Shown here piece after piece: positions 34,530 to 42,446 of a stretch of 64,000 nucleotides of DNA. This DNA comes from Clostridiales bacterium (GTDB lineage: Bacteria > Bacillota > Clostridia > Christensenellales > Aristaeellaceae). How positions within the stretch are numbered: the stretch's first letter is position 1; each line of letters begins with the position of its first letter. The notes under the pieces were generated by a model. The model worked only from the letters and a program-made list of their open reading frames with translations, made no database searches and was not told where the DNA came from. Both the position numbers and the translations under genes were made by a program. The stretch covers positions 1 through 64,000 of the forward strand of contig SVGN01000007.1 in NCBI GenBank assembly GCA_015056315.1, written 5' to 3'.

Positions 34530-35485
34530 TCAGCCCTGGGATGCCTCCCTTTCGGCGATCGCTTTGCTGTAAGCCTTGAGTACTTCCCCTGCGGGTTTCC
34601 CGTAGACACAGTAGCCATCGTTGGTAGCTGCCTTCTCCAGCGGGTACAGGCGCACGGCGCTCCAATCCCACCATACGCAGCCGCGCACCCAGGGGTGCCG
34701 GATGAGCGCATCGGTAAAGGCCCGGTACCATGCTGCCTGCGCCTCATTGCTCTGCGCACCGCCATAGCTCCAGTTGTTGGGAATGAACTCGCTGCCGCTG
34801 CGGGAGGGGCAGCCGCTCTCCATAAACAGGAAGGGACGGTCGAAACGTTTGGCTACTTCTGCGATCCGCTGGAAATTCTCCTCCAGCGCATTAATTGGAT
34901 AATACCCCGAAGCGGAGATGCTGTCAAGTGCATCCCACCAGGTTACACGATCTTCCTGATATTTATCGCAGTTGTAGTAACGTGACCGGAGTAGCAGGCA
35001 CGTACATCGCTCACCAGCTTGCGCCATTCGGCATCGCGGTGGTCTGCGCCGACCATTTCGCAGCCGACGCAGAACATTTCCGCCTGTACCTCCTGGGCCA
35101 CCTTGGCCAGCTCGCACACGAAGCGGCCGTAGCTTTCGAACCATTCGCCCCAGGTGGGCTCGGAGGGTACATAGTTATCGATAAAGTGGATGTAAGCACG
35201 CCAGTACCCATCACGGCAGTTGACCATGGCCTTGAGGATGATGCGCAGCCCCAGCTCCCTTGCATAGGCGCATACGGCGCGTACATCGTCCATGCTCATT
35301 ACGTCGGGGGTCTCGAAATCCACCTGAGTGGAATAGGCGTGATCCTGCAATGCGCCTACGGGCAAAAGTAGGGTATCGCAGCCGGTGGTCTCCACCATTT
35401 TGTGCATGGAATCCTTCCAGCCGTCGCGCCGGGTAAAGCCCCGGGGGCTCATAAAGCCATAGGTACAACCGTTGAAGTACTGCAT
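34530..35485 (-). pseudogene. Frameshifted GH-A clan glycoside hydrolase (GH113-like)
   Basis: Homology runs through two frames: residues 1-172 in the frame starting at ATG 35485, and the rest in the next frame down to the stop at 34530. The switch lies at about 34976-34980, where one base seems to be missing (...YSGHVT / YNCDKYQEDR...). Joined, it makes a roughly 317-residue TIM barrel with a family acid/base Glu in FCVGCEM and a nucleophile Glu in FLFMESGCPS, resembling GH113 beta-mannanases. No signal peptide, so it would act on imported oligosaccharides. Either a recent inactivating deletion or a sequencing/assembly error; the site is not a classic slippery sequence. Confidence 0.82.
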
Positions 35486-35489
35486 ACTG

Positions 35490-36338
35490 TTACCCCTTTA
35501 CTGCGCCATTGGTCATGCCGTTGTAGATCTGCTTCTGGAAGAGAACGAAGATGATCAGAATAGGCAGGATGCAGATGAGAACGCCCGCACAGATAATCTC
35601 ATACTGGCTCTTGGTGGGGCCCAGATAGGTATACAGAGCCGTGGAGACCGTCTTGTAGAGCTTCTTATCCTGCAGGTACAGGCTGGCGTTGTAATATTCG
35701 TTGTAGATACCTACACCTTTGAGAATCATACACGTTACCATGGCCGGGCGCAAGAGGGGGAGCAAAATTTTAAAGAAAACGCCATAGTAGGTGCAGCCCT
35801 CGATAATGGCGGATTCATCCAGCGCACGGGGCAGGTTCTCGAAGTATTGCAGCAGGATGTAGATGGAGATCACGTCCGTGCCCGCCATCATGAGCACATA
35901 GCCGAACAGGCTGTTGACCAGCTTCAGCTGGGCCATCATCTTGTAGATGGTCACCTGCATGGCAAGGCCGGGGATGAGGCTGGCCATGTAGAACGCGCCG
36001 CGGATGAGCCCGTTGCCGAAGAACTTGAAGCGATCCAGCACATAGGCCAGCATGCTGCCCAGCATAACGGAGATGCAGACAACCACCACCATTACGCCGA
36101 CAGAGGTAACGAAGCCCTGCAGGAAGCCGCTCTCGTTCCAGAAGTCGATAAAGTTATCCAGATGGCCCCAGTTCTGCGGCGGTGCCACTTTACTGGTCAT
36201 GCTGAATTCTTCCTTGGTCTTGAAGGCCGCAAACACGCAGCTGACCAGCGGCAGCAGACAGATGACAGAAGTAACGATCAGCGTAAGATGCTTGAAAAAT
36301 TTGCAGACATAGTCCTTAAACGTACGTTCAACGCCCAC
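35490..36338 (-). CDS. Carbohydrate ABC transporter permease (MalG/UgpE type)
   Basis: CUT1-family inner-membrane permease, 282 residues, six helices. The cytoplasmic EAA loop is visible (ALDESAIIEGCTYYGVFFKILLP). Starts with GTG at 36338 directly after the partner's stop codon (no gap). Pairs with the upstream permease and the binding protein. No ATPase gene lies in the cluster, so a shared MsmK-type ATPase encoded elsewhere is likely. Confidence 0.93.
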   Translation of the reverse strand: MGVERTFKDYVCKFFKHLTLIVTSVICLLPLVSCVFAAFKTKEEFSMTSKVAPPQNWGHLDNFIDFWNESGFLQGFVTSVGVMVVVVCISVMLGSMLAYVLDRFKFFGNGLIRGAFYMASLIPGLAMQVTIYKMMAQLKLVNSLFGYVLMMAGTDVISIYILLQYFENLPRALDESAIIEGCTYYGVFFKILLPLLRPAMVTCMILKGVGIYNEYYNASLYLQDKKLYKTVSTALYTYLGPTKSQYEIICAGVLICILPILIIFVLFQKQIYNGMTNGAVKG

Positions 36339-37310
36339 TTACTTCGCCCCCTTTACAGCCTTGGTCTCGGTGGTCGCATTGCGGAAGGCATACTTGAACA
36401 GCAGCTTCTGGAAGATGGTGCATACCGCAATGATCAGCACCAGCACCACCGCCATGGCGCAGGCCAGGCCCACACGGTGCTCCACATGCGCTGTCTGGTG
36501 CATCTGGATGAAGTAGGTAGCCGTGCCGTTGCCGCCCATGGAGGTGATTACGTACGGCGGCTCAAAGGCGCTCAGAGAGCCGGTGATGGAAAGGATCACA
36601 TTGAGGGTGAGCACGGTGGAGATGCTGGGCAGAATGATGTAGCGGAACTGGTGCCACTTGTTGGCACCATCGATGGCGGCGGCCTCGTAGAGGTTGGGGT
36701 CAACGCTCATGATGGCACCGGAGAAAAGCACCATGTTCTGGCCCATGTACTTCCAAACGGAGGTAGCCACCAGCGACCAGTTGTTGATGCGCACATCGCG
36801 CAGCCAGTAGGGCAGTTTCTCCAGCGGGATGCCCAGAAAGCCAAGGGTGGTATCCAGCACATAGCCGCGGGTATAGAAGAACTTGAAGATGAAGCCGATG
36901 GCAATGCCGTTTACAAGGAACGGGAAGAACATGATGCCCTTGTAGAAAGCCGTGCCCTTGGTGCGGAAGCTGAGGATGGTGGCAAAATACAGCGCCAGGG
37001 CGATCTGTACCAGCGCACCCACCATGTAGTACAGGCTGATGCGGAAGGTGGAGAACAGCTCATCCTTGGTAAAAACGCTGATGTAGTTCTTCAGCCCGAT
37101 AAAGCCGCGGTTCTTGGTGTAGCTCATGTTGAAAAAGCTGAACTCCACCATCTTGGCAAAGGGGAAGTAGGTGAACATGATGAGCAGGAACACCGGCACC
37201 ACCGCAAAGGTGAAAATGACCAGCCGCTGCTGGTTCTTCGGCAGTGCGAACCATTCCTTGAAGGTCTTGCGCCCGGCCTGACGGGGCACAGCATTGTTGA
37301 CAACAGACAT
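36339..37310 (-). CDS. Carbohydrate ABC transporter permease (MalF/UgpA type)
   Basis: First CUT1 permease, 323 residues. A cytoplasmic N-terminus of about 25 residues precedes six helices. The EAA loop reads EAAAIDGANKWHQFRYIILP. It follows the binding-protein gene after a hairpin that probably lowers its transcription. Substrate probably an oligosaccharide matched to the neighbouring glycoside hydrolase (inference). Confidence 0.93.
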   Translation of the reverse strand: MSVVNNAVPRQAGRKTFKEWFALPKNQQRLVIFTFAVVPVFLLIMFTYFPFAKMVEFSFFNMSYTKNRGFIGLKNYISVFTKDELFSTFRISLYYMVGALVQIALALYFATILSFRTKGTAFYKGIMFFPFLVNGIAIGFIFKFFYTRGYVLDTTLGFLGIPLEKLPYWLRDVRINNWSLVATSVWKYMGQNMVLFSGAIMSVDPNLYEAAAIDGANKWHQFRYIILPSISTVLTLNVILSITGSLSAFEPPYVITSMGGNGTATYFIQMHQTAHVEHRVGLACAMAVVLVLIIAVCTIFQKLLFKYAFRNATTETKAVKGAK

Positions 37311-37333
37311 GCGTGAGACGCTCCTTCCTTTGG

Positions 37334-37367
37334 AAAAAGGGAGGCTGGAGACGGGCTCCAGCCTCCC
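37334..37367 (-). terminator. Intra-operon stem-loop after the sugar-binding protein gene
   Basis: Perfect 12-base-pair stem (37339-37350 with 37356-37367) followed on the minus strand by TTTTT. Such partial terminators or mRNA-stabilising stems allow more binding protein than permease. Confidence 0.82.
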
Positions 37368-37386
37368 TTGAGAGGTTTGGGATCAA

Positions 37387-38721
37387 TTACTGAGCGGTGA
37401 TGCTCAGGGTCTCCTGAGCCTCGGCCCAATCGGCGTTCCAATCAGCCATGATCTCATCGAAGGTAGCGGTCTGGTTGAAGGCAGCCTCGATGATCTTCTG
37501 GATCTTGGCGTCGCCGGCGCGGTTGATGAGCAGGCCGCTCTCGTTGTTCAGGTCGTCTACCAGCTGCTGGTCCACAGCGGCGGTGTCGGGCACGAACTCG
37601 ATGCCGTCAAAGGCAGCGTACAGATCGGGGTACTTGCCATCCTTGTTGATCGGGATGCCGCCCTCGTTGTAAGCGAAGCCGCTCTCGTGGGTCATCCACT
37701 TTACGAATACCATGGCAGCGATCTGGTTGTTCAGCTCGGCCTTGGTGTTGATGGCGTAGCAGTAGTCGGCACCGGCGGAAGCATACTGCTTGCCGTCAAC
37801 GGTGATGGGGAAGCTCATGTAGCCGATATCGGCGCCGTTGGGGCCGGCATCACGCATCTGGGAGAAAGCCCAGGAGCCCAGCACCATGCAGCCGATCTGG
37901 CCGTTGTTGATCATGCCCTTGCAGCCTTCCCAGTCGGTGGTGGTGTAGTCATCCTCGATGAGGCCGTTGGCAACTGCATCGTAGAGGATCTTGTACACAG
38001 CGTAGGGGCCGGTGCCGTTGCCGTTGTCGGCAAAGGGAGCGGGGTTGGTGATCATGTCGATGTTGATGAAGTTGGCGTTACCGGTAGCGGAGCCGCCGAT
38101 GTAAGCATCCCAGGCGCCCATGGTCCAGCCGGCAGCGTAGTTGGTGTACAGGGGGATAGCATCGGTGTTGTCCTTGATGGCCTTCAGCGCAGCGATGAAG
38201 GCATCGGGGGTCTTGGGCAGCTCGGTGATGCCGGCCTTTTCGAACACGGCCTTGTTGTACACGATGCCCTGAGCATTGCCGGTGGAGGGGATGCCGTAGA
38301 CCACGTTCTCGAAGGCCTTGGCATCGGCGAAGTTGTAGCTCTCAGCCAGGGTGGCCAGATCGCCGTAGGGGGCGAAGTAGGTGGCGTACTCGCTGGCTTC
38401 TACCTGAGGCAGCATCATGATATCGCCCCAGTCGTCGGAACCGGTGAGGCGGGTGAGGCTGTCCTGAGCGTAGTCGGTGATGCCTTCGAACTCAACGGTG
38501 ATGTTGGGGTACACCTTGTTGAACTCAGCGATGTAGTTGGCCAGAGCGCCGTTCTCGACCAGGTCGGTACGGTGGGTGAGCCACTTGATGGTAGCGGTGA
38601 CGTCGGTGTAGCTTTCGCCCAGAACGATAGCATCGAAGGTGGGCAGGGTCTCCGCGGAGGCAAAGCCGAACGCGGACAGGATGAGCATGAGGCTCAGAGC
38701 CATAGCCAGGATCTTTTTCAT
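37387..38721 (-). CDS. Extracellular sugar-binding protein of ABC transporter
   Basis: Solute-binding protein family 1, 444 residues. A signal peptide (about 1-23, MKKILAMALSLMLILSAFGF) lacks a lipobox cysteine, unusual for a Gram-positive binding protein; it may be tethered by an uncleaved signal or released. The body has the typical two-lobed pattern (ITVEFEGITDYAQDS, GYMSFPITVDGKQYASAGAD). First gene of the operon, with a textbook promoter and palindromic operator upstream. Confidence 0.92.
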   Translation of the reverse strand: MKKILAMALSLMLILSAFGFASAETLPTFDAIVLGESYTDVTATIKWLTHRTDLVENGALANYIAEFNKVYPNITVEFEGITDYAQDSLTRLTGSDDWGDIMMLPQVEASEYATYFAPYGDLATLAESYNFADAKAFENVVYGIPSTGNAQGIVYNKAVFEKAGITELPKTPDAFIAALKAIKDNTDAIPLYTNYAAGWTMGAWDAYIGGSATGNANFINIDMITNPAPFADNGNGTGPYAVYKILYDAVANGLIEDDYTTTDWEGCKGMINNGQIGCMVLGSWAFSQMRDAGPNGADIGYMSFPITVDGKQYASAGADYCYAINTKAELNNQIAAMVFVKWMTHESGFAYNEGGIPINKDGKYPDLYAAFDGIEFVPDTAAVDQQLVDDLNNESGLLINRAGDAKIQKIIEAAFNQTATFDEIMADWNADWAEAQETLSITAQ

Positions 38722-38742
38722 AGTTACGTTCCTCCCTTTTAT

Positions 38743-38764
38743 TTAACAGTTAGCTAACTGTTAA
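38743..38764 (-). promoter_or_regulatory. 22-bp perfect palindromic operator (LacI-type)
   Basis: Arms TTAACAGTTAG and CTAACTGTTAA. Each arm itself contains a TAAC-N-GTTA dyad. It lies at about +5 to +26 from the predicted transcript start, where a bound repressor would block elongation. The LacI regulator encoded at the operon's end is the obvious candidate ligand. Confidence 0.85.
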
Positions 38765-38775
38765 CCTGTGATTGC

Positions 38776-38804
38776 ATTATAATCTTGTTAGAAACGGATG
38801 TCAA
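38776..38804 (-). promoter_or_regulatory. Consensus sigma-A promoter of the sugar operon
   Basis: Perfect TTGACA (38799-38804), 17-base spacer, perfect TATAAT (38776-38781) on the minus strand; strength implies tight repression. Confidence 0.93.
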
Positions 38805-38879
38805 TACCCCACAAACAACATTTTTGACTTTTTCAGAAAATGTTTCGTCCGAAAGTTTCGGAAAATAAGGATTTGTCTA

Positions 38880-38914
38880 TAAAAACACCCTCCCAACTTT
38901 TTTGGGAGGGTGTT
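38880..38914 (-). terminator. Terminator of the two-component operon
   Basis: Stem 38884-38896 with 38902-38914, then TTTTT on the minus strand, 16 bases beyond the kinase stop. Confidence 0.92.
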
Positions 38915-38930
38915 AACGATTAGGTAACGA

Positions 38931-40370
38931 TTATCCTTCGGCAGGCAGCAGCACCGAGAAGGTGGTGCCTACATCCACCTTGCTGCGCACGCGGATCTTG
39001 CCCCCATGTGCCACAGCGATGATGCGGGCGATGGAAAGGCCCAGGCCGTGGCCGCTGGTCTGGGATTTTCGGGAGACATCGCAGCGGTAGAAGCGGTCGA
39101 AAACACGGGTCAGCTCCTCGGGCGGGATGCCCATGCCCGTATCGGTAACAGACAGCACGCACTGCCCTTTCTCCTTGCGCATTTTCAGCGTGATGGTGCC
39201 GCCCTCGGGGGTATACTTGATGGCATTATCCACCAATATGCGCATCAGCTGCTTGATCATGCCCTTATCGCCGTTGATGAGGATGTTTTCGGCAGGCACC
39301 AGCTCGAAGGTATGGGCAGAGGAAAGCATCTTGGCTTCCCGGTTCAGCTCGCTCATTACCTCCAGGGGGTCGAAGACCTCCATTTCCAGCATGAGGGTCT
39401 TTTTATCGTGGCGGGCCAAAAAGAGCAGGCGCTCCACCAGCTCCTTCATGCCGGAGGCCTCCTGAGAGATGGCGGTGATGCCCTCATCCAGGATCTCCGG
39501 GTCGGTCTTGCCCCAGCGCTCCAGCATGCTCACATAGCCCTGAATGACCGCAATGGGCGTGCGCAGCTCGTGGGAAGCATCGCTGACGAACTGCTTCTGA
39601 CTGTTGTAGCTCAGCTCGATGCGGTCCAGCATGCCGTTGATGACCAGCGCCAGATCTCTCAGCTCGTTCTTTGCGCCATCCACGCTGATGCGGTCGCTCA
39701 GGTTGTTGGCGCTGAGGGTGGCAGCGGTCTCCGCCATATCAGAGATGGGCTTGAGCACCTTTTTGTTGAGCCGGTTGCGGTTCTGGATCAAATACAGGAT
39801 GCGCAGAAGGTCTGCGCAGAGCAGCACCCAGAACATGACCCGCATGGAATGGCGCAGGCTGTTCAGCGGGTAGCGGATCACCAGCCCGCTCTCCCCCTTC
39901 AGCCCATAGAGCAGCATGCCTGCGGCATCCTTGCGGGAGCCAAAGGAAAGCGCCACCTTTTGGGTAAAGCCGTTCCACCCGGCAGGGTAGGGGGCTTCGG
40001 TCAGGTAGGCCTCGGAAGCCTTGAGCCCCAACAGCTGCTCGGGGGTGTAGACAAGGCCGTTGGCAGGCTCCAGCGCAGCCACCTCGTTCATCGCCTCCCG
40101 GGCAGGGGCCACCTCCAAAAGGCACAGGGTGATGGTCACCGCCAAAAGCAGGGGCAGGGTGGTCAGCAGCAGCTGGCCTGCATAGTGCAGCGCAATGCGC
40201 AGCGTAAGCGACAGCCGCAGGTGGCTGAAAAGCTCCACCAGCGTGCCGTGGAGCCAATCCGAAAGCCGGTTGATGCTGAATTTGGGAAGCCGGATCTGTT
40301 TCTTTTCACGCTGGGCGGGTTGCTCTTCCTCCAGCCCCTCCAGCGTGACCTCCTTATGCGTCTTGCTCAT
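38931..40370 (-). CDS. Two-component sensor histidine kinase
   Basis: Membrane kinase of 479 residues. First helix at about 63-83, extracytoplasmic sensor region of about 90 residues, second helix at about 178-195, HAMP (about 200-255), HisKA with phospho-acceptor His267 (SDASHELRTP), and an HATPase domain (NAIKYTPEGG, DTGMGIPPEE, GHGLGLSI). A Lys-rich cytoplasmic start (about 40 residues) precedes the first helix. ATG 40370 overlaps the response-regulator gene by 17 bases. Signal unknown; the architecture resembles OmpR-partner kinases of the CssS/YkoH group. Confidence 0.92.
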   Translation of the reverse strand: MSKTHKEVTLEGLEEEQPAQREKKQIRLPKFSINRLSDWLHGTLVELFSHLRLSLTLRIALHYAGQLLLTTLPLLLAVTITLCLLEVAPAREAMNEVAALEPANGLVYTPEQLLGLKASEAYLTEAPYPAGWNGFTQKVALSFGSRKDAAGMLLYGLKGESGLVIRYPLNSLRHSMRVMFWVLLCADLLRILYLIQNRNRLNKKVLKPISDMAETAATLSANNLSDRISVDGAKNELRDLALVINGMLDRIELSYNSQKQFVSDASHELRTPIAVIQGYVSMLERWGKTDPEILDEGITAISQEASGMKELVERLLFLARHDKKTLMLEMEVFDPLEVMSELNREAKMLSSAHTFELVPAENILINGDKGMIKQLMRILVDNAIKYTPEGGTITLKMRKEKGQCVLSVTDTGMGIPPEELTRVFDRFYRCDVSRKSQTSGHGLGLSIARIIAVAHGGKIRVRSKVDVGTTFSVLLPAEG

Positions 40371-41043
40371 AGCGGAACATGTACCCCACTGCACGAATGG
40401 TATGGATGGTCTTGATCTGGAACTTATCATCGATCTTCTGGCGCAGATAGCGGATGTACACATCCACGATGTTGGTATCGCCGGTAAACTCGTAGCCCCA
40501 CACGTTGGTGAGCAGCTCATCGCGGGTGATGGCGTGGTTCTCGTGCTGCCAGAGGTAGTTGAGCAGGTCGAACTCCTTCTTGGTAAGGGTGATGGGCGTA
40601 CCGTCGAAACTGGCGGAGTAGCTGGCGGGATCGATCCGCAGACCGCCCACTTCCTTGGCGCCGCTGTCCTCAGCCACATCCGCACGGTGCTTCTTGAGGC
40701 AAACACGGATGCGGGCCAACAGCTCTTCGATGGCGAAGGGCTTGGTCATATAATCGTCCGCGCCCATATCCAGGCCCATCACCTTGTCGCTCACGTCGTC
40801 CTTGGCGGTGAGCATGATGATGGGCAGGTCGCTGGTCTGCCGGAGGCGGCGGCACACCTCGATGCCGCTGAGACCGGGCAGCATCAGGTCCAGGATCATC
40901 AGATCCGGCTTCCAGCTCTGGGCCATCTCCAGGCCGGTGCGGCCATCGTGGGCGGCCTGCACCTCGTAGCCCTCGTGCTGCAGCTCAAGCGTAACAAAAC
41001 GGGCGATCTTTACCTCGTCCTCAACGATCAGGATCCTGCTCAT
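40354..41043 (-). CDS. OmpR-family response regulator
   Basis: DNA-binding response regulator of 229 residues. Receiver domain with phospho-acceptor Asp52 (MILDLMLPG), acidic pair in VEDE and Lys in LTAKDD; C-terminal winged helix (LTKKEFDLLNYLWQHENHAIT ... YIRYLRQKID). ATG 41043 has GGAGGAG 6 bases upstream; upstream ATGs lie inside the preceding gene's end. Operon: DUF4342-type gene, regulator, kinase. Confidence 0.95.
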   Translation of the reverse strand: MSRILIVEDEVKIARFVTLELQHEGYEVQAAHDGRTGLEMAQSWKPDLMILDLMLPGLSGIEVCRRLRQTSDLPIIMLTAKDDVSDKVMGLDMGADDYMTKPFAIEELLARIRVCLKKHRADVAEDSGAKEVGGLRIDPASYSASFDGTPITLTKKEFDLLNYLWQHENHAITRDELLTNVWGYEFTGDTNIVDVYIRYLRQKIDDKFQIKTIHTIRAVGYMFRYEQDA

Positions 41044-41063
41044 ACGTATCTCCTCCCAGTTCA

Positions 41064-41699
41064 TCAACCGATATCGGCTTCGTGGTAACCGTCATCGCCC
41101 ACGTGCACATCCACCTGGCTGCCGCCGGGGAACTGCACATTTACCGGGCGGGTGCCGCTGGCAGCGCCCTGGCTGTGGGGGTGTTCGGGCTGCTCACCGC
41201 TCTCGGGCTGTGCGCCCTCCTGCGTAAAGCCGCGGGAGAAGCTCTGCACCGTGTTCTGTACATTGCTTTTGGCGGTGCTCACAACGCTGTCGAAGGTCTC
41301 GTTGGCAAAGGCCTGGCTCTTGCGGTCTACAGAGATGCGGTAGCCCAGCACCAGCGAAGCGATCAGGCCGATGATGGCGATATGAGGCGCGATCAGCAGG
41401 CTGACGAGCATAAACAGTACGCTCAGGTTGGCCACCACCACGGTCTTGTTGCGCACCATCAGGCGGGTGCGGTACAGGGTGTTGAACAGCTTCTTGAGCC
41501 CGGCGTGGCCGCCGCTGCTGCCGGTGGCGGCGGCGCGGGTGGTGGGGCCGTTCTCGTTCAGGCGGCCGTTGCGCTCCAGATCTACCAGAGAGCGGGCCAG
41601 GCTGCCGTTGTGGTACTCCAGCAAATTGACGGCCTCTTCATAGGTGATGCCGCTTTTCTTTCGCAGAATCTCGATATCGTCAATGGTGTAGTTTGCCAT
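41064..41699 (-). CDS. DUF4342-type protein with UBA-like N-terminus
   Basis: A 211-residue protein. Residues 1-45 form a UBA/EF-Ts-like helical domain (TIDDIEILRKKSGITYEEAV); a disordered linker follows, then a basic stretch and one hydrophobic hairpin (VVVANLSVLFMLVSLLIAPHIAIIGLIASLVLGY, given here in pieces: about 100-133), and a Gly/Pro/Glu-rich tail ending VDVHVGDDGYHEADIG. Lies 20 bases ahead of the response regulator, an association common in this lineage and suggesting a role in the same envelope response. Function unknown. Confidence 0.75.
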   Translation of the reverse strand: MANYTIDDIEILRKKSGITYEEAVNLLEYHNGSLARSLVDLERNGRLNENGPTTRAAATGSSGGHAGLKKLFNTLYRTRLMVRNKTVVVANLSVLFMLVSLLIAPHIAIIGLIASLVLGYRISVDRKSQAFANETFDSVVSTAKSNVQNTVQSFSRGFTQEGAQPESGEQPEHPHSQGAASGTRPVNVQFPGGSQVDVHVGDDGYHEADIG

Positions 41700-41726
41700 A
41701 GGGCATTCCCTCCTTATCACGCTGCT

Positions 41727-41769
41727 ATTGTAGCACAGAAACCGCACCCATGCTTGAGGATTTCCTCAA
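41727..41769 (-). promoter_or_regulatory. Possible promoter of the two-component operon with dyad
   Basis: Minus-strand TACAAT (41727-41732) about 30 bases before the start, but no convincing -35. A TTGAGG-ATTT-CCTCAA dyad (41754-41769) lies where the -35/operator would be, suggesting an activator-dependent promoter. Inference only. Confidence 0.4.
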
Positions 41770-41817
41770 AGATTTCTTAGAAAATGATGAGGAAGCAGCA
41801 AACCTTCCCTGTATGCC

Positions 41818-41844
41818 ATTTTGTGCCCTCCGGCTGCATATGCT
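41818..41844 (+). promoter_or_regulatory. Possible sigma-E-like promoter of spoIIID
   Basis: CATTTT-type -35 (ATTTT at 41818-41822), 14-base spacer, CATATGCT (41837-41844). Weak match, but spoIIID of B. subtilis is sigma-E dependent and the spacing fits. Confidence 0.35.
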
Positions 41845-41869
41845 TTCCAAAACGCCGGGAGGGGTTCAT

Positions 41870-42157
41870 GTGCAGAAAGACATCCGGGAGCGATGCATCG
41901 CCATCGGGCAGTATATTGCCGATACGGGAGCCACCGTGCGCAGTGCGGCGCAGCATTTCGGGGTGAGCAAATCCTCCGTGCATAAGGATATGAAGCAGCG
42001 CCTGCCGCAGCTGAACCGCACGCTGGCGATGCAGGTGCGGGCGGTGCTCAGCTACAACAAAGCCGTGCGGCACCTGCGCGGAGGCGCTGCCACGCGCAGG
42101 AAATACCGTGCGAGAGCAGACGAGCGGGCATTCCCGCACCCGAACGCCGATCAATGA
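41870..42157 (+). CDS. spoIIID: Sporulation transcriptional regulator SpoIIID
   Basis: Mother-cell DNA-binding protein that activates and represses parts of the sigma-E regulon, 95 residues. Conserved blocks: DIRERCIAIGQYI, TVRSAAQHFGVSKSSVHKD (HTH), RLPQLN and KAVRHLRGGAAT. GTG start at 41870, with GGAGGGG 5-6 bases upstream; the frame is open further 5' but without homology. Followed by the MreB-like gene mbl, the same neighbour as in Bacillus. Confidence 0.96.
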   Translation: MQKDIRERCIAIGQYIADTGATVRSAAQHFGVSKSSVHKDMKQRLPQLNRTLAMQVRAVLSYNKAVRHLRGGAATRRKYRARADERAFPHPNADQ

Positions 42158-42312
42158 AAAACCACCAAAGGGAGCTTTGGTGGGCAACGGTCTCCGGCAG
42201 GCGCCTGAGCTCCTGCATCTCTTTTAGCCTACAAGGCGTGTGGTAGCAACGAAATCTACCACCTCAAAAACCTTTGCAGGAACAGTGTATCACCATGATA
42301 CAGCCCTGTAAA
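42157..42312 (-). ncRNA. Candidate small structured RNA, antisense to the spoIIID-mbl intergenic region
   Basis: Minus strand shows a plausible transcription unit without a protein: TTGTTA (42342-42347), 17 bases, TATGAA (42319-42324), then hairpins (GTGGTAG/CTACCAC at 42240-42262, GCAGG/CCTGC) and a perfect 9-base-pair stem (42162-42170 with 42175-42183) followed by TTTTT (42157-42161). No minus-strand gene needs this terminator. No Rfam family recognised. The plus strand could use the same stems as mbl leader. Confidence 0.35.
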
Positions 42313-42332
42313 CAAAAATTCATATATTCTGC

Positions 42333-42361
42333 CCTGCTTCGTAACAAAAAGCAGGAGTTTT
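42333..42361 (+). other. Stem-loop in the mbl leader
   Basis: CCTGCTT (42333-42339) with AAGCAGG (42349-42355) followed by AGTTTT: a weak terminator-like or leader structure between spoIIID and mbl. A GTATCA-CCA-TGATAC hairpin lies about 40 bases upstream. Confidence 0.35.
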
Positions 42362-42446
42362 CCCGCCTATGGCGAATACATCCAGATAAGGCTGCGAAGA
42401 CAGCACTTCTTTGTGTACCGCAAAGCAAGGAGGCCAGGCAAAGGTA

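Noticed and set aside
35011-35468. Alternative small reading frames inside the glycoside hydrolase
   Set aside because: They lack homology; the two-frame hydrolase alignment explains the region better.
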